Source: CAWGGS01 sp046704745 (GTDB lineage Bacteria; Desulfobacterota; Desulfobulbia; Desulfobulbales; Desulfocapsaceae). Taken from it: DNA of 64,000 nucleotides. The DNA is taken from the NCBI GenBank assembly GCA_046704745.1, contig JBJKRL010000024.1, positions 1 through 64,000 of the forward strand, read 5' to 3'. The position numbers and the translations under genes are program-made. This document shows positions 7,839 to 15,923 of this stretch, in pieces. A model generated the notes under the pieces. It did no database searches, had not been told where the DNA came from, and was given only the letters and a program-made list of their open reading frames with translations. Within the stretch, counting starts at the first letter, position 1, and each line of letters begins with the position of its first letter.

Positions 7839-9845
7839 ATGAACAACAAGCCTAGAGAATCGGTAATCGATCAATTACGCAGCCTTTTTCCAGACGAGCG
7901 CCCGGCTTTCCTGGACAGAATATACCAAAAAAACAGGAGATATTTTAAAAAAAATGTTCCTGCGATCGATAGCTTTATCGAGGCCAGTACCTGCGAATAC
8001 CGTATTGATATTACGGAGAGGTTTCTTAATGTTGTACATGTCCCCAGCGAGACGTTGGCTCATCCGGAGGCCGGTCTTGACACCTTTGCTATGATGATGG
8101 GCGACTGGGTACATAATGCCTGGATCGATCTCTTTAATATCCGAGTCGTTTCTCCCGGACTGTATGAAATACACAATACCCTGGTAAAAAAGATGTTCGC
8201 TTTTCTGGATCGTAATTTTGCAGGCTACAAACTGATGTACAGTCTTGGGAATATCAACCTCAAAGTACTCGACGACGGCAGAAGATTTTCGCCACCTGTT
8301 ATATTTTTAGGCATTTTATCAGGCCTACACATCGACTATTTCTTAAGCCGCACAGAAGTATCCTCAGTTCTTTTAATAGAGCCCGATCCTACCCGTTTTG
8401 AGGTGTCGTGCTATTTTCTGGATTATGAAGAGATCAAAACGACAATGCCGGGGAGTGCCTTCATTGCCCTCGGCGATAATCCGCGGGCTGGATCTATTCA
8501 GAATTTTTTTAGAAAATCTGCTATCACTCCTCTACTCTGGGCGCGGGTGTTGCCTGGATATTCGTTTCCAGAAGCGCCTGTCATGGTCGAGGAATTGAAG
8601 CTTCTGCAAACGGTCAGAAGCGATATCATATTTCCTCTGGATTTCGAATTGCAGGGACTGATCAACGGCTATATGCAGATTAGGAAAAAACGTCTTTTGC
8701 TCTCCGATGATATTGCCACCTCAAATCAGTGCTTGATCGCTATCGTAGCAACGGGGCCGTCTTTGAACAACGATTTGGAATGGTTGAAGAAAAATCAGGA
8801 TAGGCTCATAATCTTTGCCGTGCATAGCTCTGTGAAAATTTTAAAAGGCCATGGCATTGTCCCAGATTTTCAATTCAGCCTTGATATCAATCCTGAAAGC
8901 ACGGATATTCTTACTCGACTGGATCTTTACAGAGACAAGCCGATGATCCAGTATTACAAGGCGAATGACGATTATTTCAATGCATTGGATACGGTTCTCA
9001 TGGTCTCTGAAGCCAATAAGCCGGATCCTGTCCTATTTAAAAAGCCGTTGGAATATACCCATCCTTCGACAACTTGTCTTGCCTTTGCCTTTGCCGATTT
9101 TTGCGCACCTCAAGAGATTTATCTGCTCGGTTGCGATTTCGGCTATCGTTCTGTTAAAAACGATCATGCAAAAGGTTCGATCTATGACGATGATACGCAG
9201 AAGAGTGAGCAACCAACTCCGAAATCGGAATACGGGGCTGCCCAACAAGCGCTGATGTCCTCGAATTTTAACCATGACGAATTCATCCAGACAACGGCTT
9301 TTCTTTCTCATGCACGTATCGCCATCGAGATGAGGATTGAGACCAGCAGCAAAAACTACAAGGTCTTCAATCTCTCGGATGGTGTCGAGATACGACACAC
9401 GATCACAAAGCACAGCGAAGATGTCACCTTGCAGAAATATCCGAGAAAGCAAAAGGATATAAAGAAAATTCTCAGGGCTTTCAGGTCAGCCGCCTCCAAT
9501 GACAACTGGCGGCCCCATGCCGAAACGGGCAGCGAGAAGTTCGGTCTGATGAAAAAAGCGATACTTAACCGGCTCAATCTGAAAGATTTCTCCTGGACGG
9601 AGGCGGCCAGGGCTCTCGATAGTGTTTTGGATGAAATGATTAAGGAATGCAGGAGACAAAAGGACTTACGAATGGAAATCTATGAGGCTGTCATTTCAAA
9701 TATCCTGAGCGCCATTTACTCCTGCATGATTTTTTGCGACTCGCAAACAGATGCCGAAAATGTCTATAGATCGTGTCTCGAAGAGCTGGAAAAAATATTC
9801 AATGAAAATCTGTATTGGCCCGAAGAGCTTGATGAAAAGTTGTAA
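7839..9845 (+). CDS. maf: Maf-type flagellin glycosyltransferase (DUF115 / MptE-like domain)
   Basis: A 668-residue motility accessory factor. The central DUF115 domain (about residues 270-480) carries the nucleotide-sugar motif ATGPSLNNDLEWL near residue 305 and later CDFGY; the flanking regions are helical. Maf proteins transfer pseudaminic or legionaminic acid to flagellin Ser/Thr residues, and some affect filament assembly directly. This gene is divergent from the CMP-legionaminate genes and about 3.5 kb from flagellin, which fits that role. Start ATG 7839 follows the ribosome binding site AAGGGA. It is the only plus-strand gene in the first 50 kb. Confidence 0.9.
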   Translation: MNNKPRESVIDQLRSLFPDERPAFLDRIYQKNRRYFKKNVPAIDSFIEASTCEYRIDITERFLNVVHVPSETLAHPEAGLDTFAMMMGDWVHNAWIDLFNIRVVSPGLYEIHNTLVKKMFAFLDRNFAGYKLMYSLGNINLKVLDDGRRFSPPVIFLGILSGLHIDYFLSRTEVSSVLLIEPDPTRFEVSCYFLDYEEIKTTMPGSAFIALGDNPRAGSIQNFFRKSAITPLLWARVLPGYSFPEAPVMVEELKLLQTVRSDIIFPLDFELQGLINGYMQIRKKRLLLSDDIATSNQCLIAIVATGPSLNNDLEWLKKNQDRLIIFAVHSSVKILKGHGIVPDFQFSLDINPESTDILTRLDLYRDKPMIQYYKANDDYFNALDTVLMVSEANKPDPVLFKKPLEYTHPSTTCLAFAFADFCAPQEIYLLGCDFGYRSVKNDHAKGSIYDDDTQKSEQPTPKSEYGAAQQALMSSNFNHDEFIQTTAFLSHARIAIEMRIETSSKNYKVFNLSDGVEIRHTITKHSEDVTLQKYPRKQKDIKKILRAFRSAASNDNWRPHAETGSEKFGLMKKAILNRLNLKDFSWTEAARALDSVLDEMIKECRRQKDLRMEIYEAVISNILSAIYSCMIFCDSQTDAENVYRSCLEELEKIFNENLYWPEELDEKL

Positions 9846-9952
9846 AAAAGTATGTCCTTGAAAAGGAGAGCAGAAGATCTGTATTGATGCATGGATGATA
9901 AGGGTTGAAATGAAGCCGGATAGGGATACGCGGGGGAATATAGTTGCAGCGA

Positions 9953-10270
9953 TCATGAAAAATGAGTGTTTCTATATTCGAAAACTTTATTATAGAGATT
10001 ATCACAGGTTGCGATAGATTTATCCACTGCTCGTTGAAATTCACCGATATAGGAAGTATCGAGAATACCAGGTCCTATGAATTCCATTAAAGTAAATAAA
10101 TACTCTTTGTTGGAGGTCAGATCGTTGTATAGAATCTCAAGTTCTTGACATCTATGGTCTATTTCGGCTGGAGACAGAGTTGAAATTTCTTGAATAAGTG
10201 AGGTTGCAGCTTGTTTGAATATACTGTGTTTTTCAATTGTGTTGTTAAAGCACATTTCTATGGTCTGCAT
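9953..10270 (-). CDS. Small helical protein downstream of fliS, possible flagellar chaperone (FlgN/FliT-like)
   Basis: A 105-residue, all-helical, mildly acidic protein with no signal peptide or membrane segment. The ATG at 10270 is preceded by AAGGA with a 6-nt spacer, which supports translation. It is the last gene of the fliC-flaG-fliD-fliS series, a place often held by FliT- or FlgN-type export chaperones. I see no diagnostic motif, so the chaperone idea rests on size, helicity and position. Confidence 0.6.
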   Translation of the reverse strand: MQTIEMCFNNTIEKHSIFKQAATSLIQEISTLSPAEIDHRCQELEILYNDLTSNKEYLFTLMEFIGPGILDTSYIGEFQRAVDKSIATCDNLYNKVFEYRNTHFS

Positions 10271-10333
10271 CCTATTTCCTTCCGTGGAGGTTGAACAGGA
10301 TGATTTTGATCAATAAGAAGGTACTGATTAAAA

Positions 10334-10750
10334 TCACAAGGTGCTGTTTACGATCCGTCCCTGATTATGGTGTGCCTGTTTATATCCCCTCATAGCGGAT
10401 AATCCACTATGGAGTCGTTTCATTTCGTGGTTGATAAACGATCTTATTCCTTTGGCTTTTGTCGTGATTCGCTGGTTTAGGACCATGATGTCTTTTAATA
10501 GTTTTTCGCGCATCTCGATGAGCAATCGAAAATCTTCCAGTTTATTGGAAGAAGGTGAGAGGAGGATGGACAAATCGTGTTCAATTTTTGCTGCAGTATC
10601 GTGTTGTTCCATCATATTTTTGTTGAATTTTATCAATGCGGCAGGAGATGCAGTCCCTATTCCAACTTCAATTCTTTGCATTTCACTGAGAATGTTTTCA
10701 TACAGTTGTATTAAATGACGAAGTTTTTCTTTAATTTGTTCTGCTTCCAT
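10334..10750 (-). CDS. Helical flagellar protein downstream of fliS, possible FlgN/FliT-like chaperone
   Basis: A 138-residue protein predicted to be helical throughout. The C-terminal part (IRSFINHEMKRLHSGL...GYK) recalls the coiled helices and C-terminal tail of FlgN-type chaperones. It follows fliS by 21 bp on the same strand, so it is probably cotranscribed. The family is not certain; fliT is the usual occupant of this place in enterobacteria. Confidence 0.65.
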   Translation of the reverse strand: MEAEQIKEKLRHLIQLYENILSEMQRIEVGIGTASPAALIKFNKNMMEQHDTAAKIEHDLSILLSPSSNKLEDFRLLIEMREKLLKDIMVLNQRITTKAKGIRSFINHEMKRLHSGLSAMRGYKQAHHNQGRIVNSTL

Positions 10751-10771
10751 TTCCGCCGTCCCTGTTGTCGA

Positions 10772-11236
10772 TTACCTGGATATTGATAATGGTACATAGC
10801 CATTATGTTTGGGGCCTATCGACGATGCAACGGATTTCTCCGTCATTTTTTTTAGTGCTGCTTGTTCTTGACTATTTATCTCTATGGCCTCGGACCAAGT
10901 GGCACGCAGATCTAAGAGCAATCTTTCGACAACCTTTAATTTTTCAATATCTTTCTGGAGATTCGCCTGCAGCAATTCTCTGATCATGAAGTCATATAAT
11001 GCCTCAAGATCATCGGCGATTTTCCCACCAATAGCATGATCAAGTGAATTGGAAAACTCAGCAACGATTGCCATTGAATTCCGTATTCCTCGATGGGTTT
11101 TATCAAGATCATTTTCTTCAATCCCTGAGATAGCCTGCCGGCAGAAACGCACAGCCCCATCATAGAGCATGAGAAGTATTTGCTCTGGAGATGCTGACAT
11201 GATCTGGTTTTCTTGATATTGATTGTAGGCATTCAT
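10772..11236 (-). CDS. fliS: Flagellin export chaperone FliS
   Basis: A four-helix chaperone that binds the C-terminal helix of unpolymerised flagellin in the cytoplasm. The 154-residue form opens with MNAYNQYQENQIMSASPEQI and continues ILLMLYDGAVRFCRQA, which are core FliS signatures. An upstream in-frame GTG at 11248 would add four residues, but the GGAG at 11243-11246 sits 6 nt before the ATG at 11236, so that start is preferred. The C-terminal tail of about 35 residues is longer than usual. It lies 37 bp after fliD. Confidence 0.93.
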   Translation of the reverse strand: MNAYNQYQENQIMSASPEQILLMLYDGAVRFCRQAISGIEENDLDKTHRGIRNSMAIVAEFSNSLDHAIGGKIADDLEALYDFMIRELLQANLQKDIEKLKVVERLLLDLRATWSEAIEINSQEQAALKKMTEKSVASSIGPKHNGYVPLSISR

Positions 11237-11273
11237 TTGGTGCTCCACTATAATTGCTTTGGTACATCTTGGA

Positions 11274-12767
11274 TTAAGCCTTACTGCTCGATGAACTTGT
11301 TGAAGAAGAATAGGTATTGATCCATTGAGTTAAAAACGAACTCTGGGAGTTGAGACTGCTAACCAGAGTTTCCATGGCATTTAATTTAGCCTTTAAGGTT
11401 GCCTCTTCTTTATTAAGAGCCTCTGTCTTGCTGGTGATTTGGGCATCCAGGCTGGCAATCTTATCTTGCGTAGACGATTGTTTTTGCACATACATCCCTT
11501 TTGTGATGCTGGTCTGATCAAGCAGATAGGAGTTGAAATTTTCCATTACCCCTTGAGAGGTCGTGTCTCCTGCCAGAAGATTCGTCACTCCCGAGAAGTT
11601 GTTCTGCAAGGCATTTTCAAGGGTAGGTGTGTCGACACTGAGGGTCCCGTCAAGGTTTGTTGTTATCCCTATCTGACTCAAATTGTTCAGGGTTCCGGAT
11701 TGACCGCTGGTATTGACAGATCCTGATAGCATGTATTGGAGTCTTCCTTTTATGTCGTTAATGGTCGAATCTCCGATCAGAATCTGGCTGAGTTGGGCAT
11801 CGGTTGGATCCGACGCCAGGGACGGGTCTGTTGTCGTTGTGCTTGATGCCGAATCCTTACTCGCCTGGGTGTATCCGGCATTTATCCAGTCCATAATCGC
11901 ATTGTAGTTGGTAACAAAGGTTGTGATATTTTTTTCCAATGTCGATGTATCAGCTGTTATGCTTAACTGAGAGGTTGCATATTGAGTTGGTGGACCGGGA
12001 TTGGAAATTGCACTCACTGAATTGAGATTGAGGGTAACTCCGGCGATTGCGGTTGTAATAGTATTAGAATTGCTGACCACATCGACTCCGTCGATGTTCA
12101 GTTTGGCTTGTTGTGCACTTTGGACCGTTGTTGTAGTAAAAGAAATAGGATTCGAGCTTCCATCAACAAGATTGCTTGAGACTGTGAAGGTGGATGATGC
12201 ATCCTGACCTGTCAATATCAAATGGTAAGGCGTTGTGCTGCTGCCATCGTTGATAATACTGGCGGTTACACCTGTGGAACTGGAAACATTATTAATTGAC
12301 TCCATAAGACCGGCAAGGGAGTTGTTGCTCGAGTCAACGTTGATGGCGACCCCGTTTATTGTTACCGTTCCTGTTCCTAGAACTGAACTGTAGTTAGATA
12401 AGAATCCATCCGTTATGTCTTTTTGAACCTGAGCGAGCTGACTGACTGAAATGTTATAGCTTCCCGTATAAGCGTTTTGGGAGGTGGCTGTGAAAGGGCT
12501 ACCAGAACTGACATTGGCGGTTGTCGTCCTGACCTCGCTCTGGATGTTCATTGCACCTACGGAGGTCTGCAATGTCGTCAACAGCGTGTTGAATGCACTA
12601 TACGCTTTAAGCCTATTATTGGCGGCTGTTTCGGCATTCTGCAGGTTGGTGATCGGCTGCTGATCAGCCGCTATCAATTTCTGGATGATACTATCCGTAT
12701 CAACTCCTGATGCCAGGCCGCTGAACGTAATAGGAGCGGAAGTGATTGAAGAAGTGCTGGCCACCAT
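11274..12767 (-). CDS. fliD: Flagellar filament cap protein FliD
   Basis: Forms the cap at the filament tip and helps flagellin fold; exported by the flagellar secretion system. The 497 residues have the FliD N-terminus (ITFSGLASGVDTDSIIQKLI), a flagellin-IN type motif around residues 150-180 (GVAINVDSSNNSLAGL), and a C-terminal coiled coil (LNKEEATLKAKLNAMETLV) with a Ser-rich end. Like the flagellin it has no cysteine. It sits between flaG and fliS. Confidence 0.95.
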   Translation of the reverse strand: MVASTSSITSAPITFSGLASGVDTDSIIQKLIAADQQPITNLQNAETAANNRLKAYSAFNTLLTTLQTSVGAMNIQSEVRTTTANVSSGSPFTATSQNAYTGSYNISVSQLAQVQKDITDGFLSNYSSVLGTGTVTINGVAINVDSSNNSLAGLMESINNVSSSTGVTASIINDGSSTTPYHLILTGQDASSTFTVSSNLVDGSSNPISFTTTTVQSAQQAKLNIDGVDVVSNSNTITTAIAGVTLNLNSVSAISNPGPPTQYATSQLSITADTSTLEKNITTFVTNYNAIMDWINAGYTQASKDSASSTTTTDPSLASDPTDAQLSQILIGDSTINDIKGRLQYMLSGSVNTSGQSGTLNNLSQIGITTNLDGTLSVDTPTLENALQNNFSGVTNLLAGDTTSQGVMENFNSYLLDQTSITKGMYVQKQSSTQDKIASLDAQITSKTEALNKEEATLKAKLNAMETLVSSLNSQSSFLTQWINTYSSSTSSSSSKA

Positions 12768-12886
12768 ACTGTTCTCCTTCTATTCTACCAGAGGCAAAGG
12801 TAAGAATATACATCGTACAATATTAAAATATATTGCAGCGGTTTTCTTACATATTTTTGAACCGAATTCCCTTTTAATGGAACGGA

Positions 12887-13240
12887 TTACGATTTAGTGT
12901 TGACAAAATTGCCCGCATATTCGGTCAAAGCTTGATCCACGCCGAGAAGTGCCTCCGGCGGTATCTGTCTAATGACTTTATCGGTTGCGGTGTTGATTAC
13001 TTTAACAACCATTCTTCCAGTATCGCTGTCGGTCTCAAATTGAACACTGTAGGTGCCGTTCTCCGTAAGAGCCTTGATTTGTTTGAGAAGTTCGGCTGCC
13101 TGGAGTGTGTTTTTGCCTGAATTTATCTGGTTGTTTCCAGGGTCTTCTGTTATATTTTTTCTTGTTCCATCAATCTGTTCGGATGCCTGAGGCATCTTTT
13201 GTATGACCGTTCCCGTTATATTGGGGGCTGTGCCTACCAT
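12887..13240 (-). CDS. flaG: FlaG-family flagellar protein
   Basis: A 117-residue protein with a variable N-terminus and the FlaG core (VQFETDSDTGRMVVKVINTATDKVIRQ is split here as VQFETDSDTGRMV and VINTATDKVIRQIPPE). FlaG proteins influence filament length in several genera. A strong GGAGG ribosome binding site lies before the ATG at 13240. It lies between flagellin, from which it is separated by a hairpin at 13289-13319, and fliD. Confidence 0.88.
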   Translation of the reverse strand: MVGTAPNITGTVIQKMPQASEQIDGTRKNITEDPGNNQINSGKNTLQAAELLKQIKALTENGTYSVQFETDSDTGRMVVKVINTATDKVIRQIPPEALLGVDQALTEYAGNFVNTKS

Positions 13241-13288
13241 GATTTGTTCCTCCTGTCATATCAAATCACAATAATAGACAACTGTTAG

Positions 13289-13319
13289 CCTGGAGGGCAG
13301 CTGAACGCAGCCCTCCAGG
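13289..13319 (-). terminator. Hairpin downstream of flagellin (probable terminator)
   Basis: CCTGGAGGGC (13289-13298) pairs perfectly with GCCCTCCAGG (13310-13319) around an 11-nt loop, 12 bp after the fliC stop codon. On the minus strand it is not followed by a clear U-run, so it may be a weak or factor-assisted terminator, or a 3'-end stabiliser of the abundant flagellin mRNA, allowing reduced read-through into flaG and fliD. Confidence 0.7.
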
Positions 13320-13330
13320 GTAGAGTTATC

Positions 13331-14818
13331 TTATTTGAGCAGGGACAGAGCCAATTGCGGCACCTGGTTGGCCTGGGCAAGAATGGCCACACCAGCCTGC
13401 TGCAGAATGTTCTGCTTGGTCAGATTCGAGGTTTCCTGGGCGATGTCCGCATCGAGGATCCGGCTGCGGGCTGCCGAGAGGTTCTCAGAAACGTTTGACA
13501 GGTTGGAGATGGTTGACTCGAACCGGTTCTGAACGGCACCAAGGCCACCGCGGATGGAGTCAATTTTGCTCAGCGCACCATCGATAACGCTGATTGCATC
13601 ATTGGCCCCACTCTGGGTAGAAATGGAAACGTCGGAGATCTTCTGCAACTGAGAAGCTGTCGTAGCCGTTGACCCATTCAGGTCTTTGGTACCACCTGCT
13701 TTGGCGGTGTAGGTTTCGGTACTGTCCAGAACGACATACCCACCGACCCTTGTCGAATCAGCAGTAACAGCGCTTTTCAATGTCACCGTTGTTCCTGCTG
13801 TCCCGCCGGCCTTCACACCCGCTACTTTCATAGTATTGGCGCTGGCACCGTTGGAGTAGTTTTCGATATAGATGTCTGATCCGGCTGAATTCGTCAGGAC
13901 TAAAGAGGATTTGTCGGAGCCGAATTCGGCGGTAACACCCGTTGCCGAACTCTTGTCGTTAATGGCTGCGGCAAGTGTGGTCAAGTCGCTTCCATTTACG
14001 GTTGCCGAGATGACGGTGCCATTCAAGGTGAAGCTGGTTGCACCGGCGGCAGCACTCGACAGTTGAACCTTCGTCGTTGCCGTTGCGGTAATACCGGTGG
14101 TATCGGTCTTGCTATTGATATCTGAAGCAAGGCTCGCGGCAGTTTCACCTGAAGTGACGGTGGCAGTAACGGAATAATTGGTGCTGTTAAAGGTTCCGGC
14201 AAGGGTCAAGGTACCGCCGGTCCCAACACCGTTCTTTGCCGTGCCTGAAGTTGCAGCAACAGTGGTAGCTTGCTGCATGGCGCCGCCAGAGATATTGACC
14301 CGGTTTGTTCCGAGGTCCGAACCTTTGGCAGAAGAGATAGAAAAGCTGATGACCTGATTGGCATTGGCGCCAACCTGGAATTTGGCGCCACTGAACGTAC
14401 CATCGAGCAGATTTTTGCCGTTGAACGTTGTCGTGTCGGCAATACGATTAATTTCAGCCTGCAGCTGGGAAACCTCGGACTGCAGGGAGGCGCGGTCGCT
14501 GCTGGTGTTGGTATCGTTAGCTGACTGAACAGACAACTCACGCATACGCTGCAGGATGTTGGTGGTCTCCTGCAGAGCACCTTCTGCCGTCTGGGCAAGA
14601 GAAATACCGTCATTTGCATTTCGCTGTGCCTGATTCAACCCATTGACCTGGGAGGTCATACGGTCGGAGATGGCAAGTCCTGCTGCGTCGTCTTTTGCTG
14701 AATTGATACGAAGACCCGATGAGAGTCGTTCCATGGATTGTGCCAGCGCGGATTGGGATTTGGACAGGTTACGCTGGGCGTTGAGGGACATTACATTGGT
14801 GTTAATTGTCAGTGCCAT
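13331..14818 (-). CDS. fliC: Flagellin
   Basis: Main filament subunit, exported and assembled at the tip. The 495 residues show the conserved D0/D1 N-terminus (MALTINTNVMSLNAQRNLSK, AKDDAAGLAISDRM) and C-terminus (NILQQAGVAILAQANQVPQ, ending ALSLLK). The middle (about 190-400) is rich in Ser, Thr, Ala and Gly and contains two flagellin-IN type motifs (SLASDINSKTDTTGITA and TTLAAAINDKSSATGVTAEF), likely outer-domain and glycosylation surface for Maf. A sigma-28 element (14991-15017) lies about 175 nt upstream, and the leader holds two AGGA-loop hairpins. It is the only flagellin gene in the window. Confidence 0.97.
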   Translation of the reverse strand: MALTINTNVMSLNAQRNLSKSQSALAQSMERLSSGLRINSAKDDAAGLAISDRMTSQVNGLNQAQRNANDGISLAQTAEGALQETTNILQRMRELSVQSANDTNTSSDRASLQSEVSQLQAEINRIADTTTFNGKNLLDGTFSGAKFQVGANANQVISFSISSAKGSDLGTNRVNISGGAMQQATTVAATSGTAKNGVGTGGTLTLAGTFNSTNYSVTATVTSGETAASLASDINSKTDTTGITATATTKVQLSSAAAGATSFTLNGTVISATVNGSDLTTLAAAINDKSSATGVTAEFGSDKSSLVLTNSAGSDIYIENYSNGASANTMKVAGVKAGGTAGTTVTLKSAVTADSTRVGGYVVLDSTETYTAKAGGTKDLNGSTATTASQLQKISDVSISTQSGANDAISVIDGALSKIDSIRGGLGAVQNRFESTISNLSNVSENLSAARSRILDADIAQETSNLTKQNILQQAGVAILAQANQVPQLALSLLK

Positions 14819-14819
14819 G

Positions 14820-14837
14820 ATATTCCTCCTTGAATAT
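14820..14837 (-). promoter_or_regulatory. fliC Shine-Dalgarno hairpin, predicted CsrA site
   Basis: On the minus strand ATATTC and GAATAT form a 6-bp stem around the loop AAGGAG, which is the flagellin ribosome binding site directly before the ATG at 14818. GGA in a hairpin loop is the known CsrA/RsmA recognition feature. Confidence 0.65.
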
Positions 14838-14857
14838 GTTGTATGGCTTGGTACTTG

Positions 14858-14873
14858 CGGGCATCCTTGCCCG
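14858..14873 (-). promoter_or_regulatory. fliC leader hairpin, predicted high-affinity CsrA site
   Basis: On the minus strand CGGGCAAGGATGCCCG folds into a 6-bp GC-rich stem with loop AGGA. The core CAAGGATG matches the CsrA SELEX consensus (CARGGAUG). It lies about 40 nt upstream of the flagellin start and pairs in spacing with the second site at 14820-14837. Confidence 0.68.
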
Positions 14874-14916
14874 GTTTACAAAAAAGGTACTGCAATTACA
14901 GGTTGTTTGCCGATCG

Positions 14917-14927
14917 TCACCTCCTTT
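14917..14927 (-). promoter_or_regulatory. Shine-Dalgarno-like sequence without start codon in the fliC leader
   Basis: On the minus strand AAAGGAGGTGA is fully complementary to the 16S rRNA 3' end, but no ATG, GTG or TTG follows at a usable spacing; a GTG overlaps the motif itself. It may be a ribosome standby site or a third GGA contact for CsrA. Confidence 0.45.
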
Positions 14928-14990
14928 GTTAATGTTTTTTGAGACTCGCGTATCAATCCCTTTTGGTGCTGACACGTCACTCTGAATATC

Positions 14991-15017
14991 TTTTCGTCTG
15001 GTTTTAAAAAATCTTTA
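14991..15017 (-). promoter_or_regulatory. Sigma-28 (FliA) promoter of fliC
   Basis: On the minus strand TAAAGATT (15010-15017) followed at the standard 11-nt gap by GACGAAAA (14991-14998) matches TAAAGTTT-N11-GCCGATAA at 13 of 16 positions. It lies just after the fliW terminator, so flagellin has its own late promoter and a leader of roughly 165 nt. Confidence 0.72.
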
Positions 15018-15030
15018 GAAAAAAATTAGA

Positions 15031-15059
15031 AAAAAGCCGAAAAAAAATCCCGGCTTTTT
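15031..15059 (-). terminator. Intrinsic terminator after fliW
   Basis: AAAAAGCCG (15031-15039) and CGGCTTTTT (15051-15059) form a perfect 9-bp stem with an 11-nt loop; on the minus strand the GGC stem is followed by a run of T. It ends the flgM...csrA-fliW operon 24 bp after the fliW stop. Confidence 0.85.
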
Positions 15060-15082
15060 AGTGTATTGAAAATAAAGAATAT

Positions 15083-15514
15083 TTATTTTTTTTCAGGCTT
15101 TGGAAGAGGGGTCTTGGTCTGGTAGTCGGTGTTTTCCAGGATTATTTGTATCGCCCTGTTGGATTTTGGAGTGAAAAGGATTGGTGCGGCCAGGTTGAGA
15201 GTGATGTTCTGATCCGGCGGAACTGTGACCACAGTCAGGACGTAGCAGGGATCATCCTCATCTATATGCAATAATCTTCGTTCAGATTCTTCAGGGATGA
15301 CATGATAGTCGGGAAAAAAATTATTCGGATCGGTGAGAACGAAAGCAATCGCAGGATCGTTGACACTCTGAATCCAGAAAAGAGGGCCCGCCTTCTTGTT
15401 CGGCATGACTATAAACTCTTGAAGGTTCGGCAGCCCTATCAAACCAGCCGGAAAATGGAGGAGATTTTTGGGATCGTATTCGATCTCTCCGAATCGAGTC
15501 AGTATCTTTTTCAT
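15083..15514 (-). CDS. fliW: Flagellar assembly factor FliW
   Basis: Cytoplasmic protein that binds flagellin and, when free, binds and inactivates CsrA, so flagellin synthesis follows export. The 143 residues contain the family core FGEIEYDPKNLLHFPAGLIG and DPAIAFVLTDPNNFFPDY. It overlaps csrA by 4 bp. The pair fliW-csrA lies directly upstream of the flagellin promoter and leader, as in the Bacillus and Campylobacter flagellin feedback loops. Confidence 0.96.
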   Translation of the reverse strand: MKKILTRFGEIEYDPKNLLHFPAGLIGLPNLQEFIVMPNKKAGPLFWIQSVNDPAIAFVLTDPNNFFPDYHVIPEESERRLLHIDEDDPCYVLTVVTVPPDQNITLNLAAPILFTPKSNRAIQIILENTDYQTKTPLPKPEKK

Positions 15515-15753
15515 TTCTTTTGTTTTCTTTGTTCTAAATTACCGCTTAAAACATCAAGGTCGGTCATATCCCATTGTATAGCTTCACGATTTTGAACTGA
15601 AATACGCTCATAAATCTCTTGGCGATAAATCTTTTTGTCCTGGGGCGCTTCGATACCGACTCGGATTGCACCGTTTTTCAACTCAATGAACTTTATGATG
15701 ATGTCATCTCCAATGACGATACCATCCCCAGGCTTTCTTGTCAGAACCAGCAT
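15511..15753 (-). CDS. csrA: Carbon storage/translation regulator CsrA
   Basis: RNA-binding dimer that blocks ribosome access at GGA motifs. The canonical start MLVLTRKPGDGIVIGDDI begins at the ATG at 15753 (80 residues). A longer frame reaching 15843 exists, but its extra 30 residues have no family counterpart and are rejected. The core RVGIEAPQDKKIYRQEIYERI is intact as RVGIEAPQDKK plus IYRQEIYERI. It overlaps fliW by 4 bp. The C-terminal tail of about 20 residues is longer than in E. coli CsrA. A probable target is the fliC leader at 14820-14873. Confidence 0.96.
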   Translation of the reverse strand: MLVLTRKPGDGIVIGDDIIIKFIELKNGAIRVGIEAPQDKKIYRQEIYERISVQNREAIQWDMTDLDVLSGNLEQRKQKK

Positions 15754-15845
15754 ATAAACACCATAACCTACCTGCATAAGCCTCAGCGTTGATTCTACCG
15801 AAATACTCAGCAAGCATGATTCTATTTTGAAAAGCGTAATCAATC

Positions 15846-15923
15846 GATCCGAAAAGTCTGTAACTTTTTTTGCCTTAATCTAAGAAACAGGTCAATCATA
15901 CAAAGGTATTTGTTTTTCGGATC
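15846..15923. repeat. Inverted repeat in the csrA upstream region
   Basis: GATCCGAAAA (15846-15855) and TTTTCGGATC (15914-15923) are perfect inverted copies separated by 58 bp, in the 240-bp gap between the flgL stop and the csrA start. They could pair in the leader RNA or bind a protein; no promoter was recognised with confidence. Confidence 0.4.

Noticed and set aside
10649..10664. Sigma-54-like element on the minus strand inside the 138-residue helical protein gene
   Set aside because: It is within coding sequence, weaker than the intergenic elements, and the next gene is close enough to be cotranscribed.
14844..14858. Sigma-54-like TGGC-N7-TTGC on the plus strand in the flagellin leader
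   Set aside because: It points away from fliC into the antisense of fliW, and part of it lies within the CsrA hairpin; probably coincidence.
15754..15843. Extension of CsrA by 30 residues
   Set aside because: CsrA begins with MLVLTRKPGD in all families; the extension has no family match.
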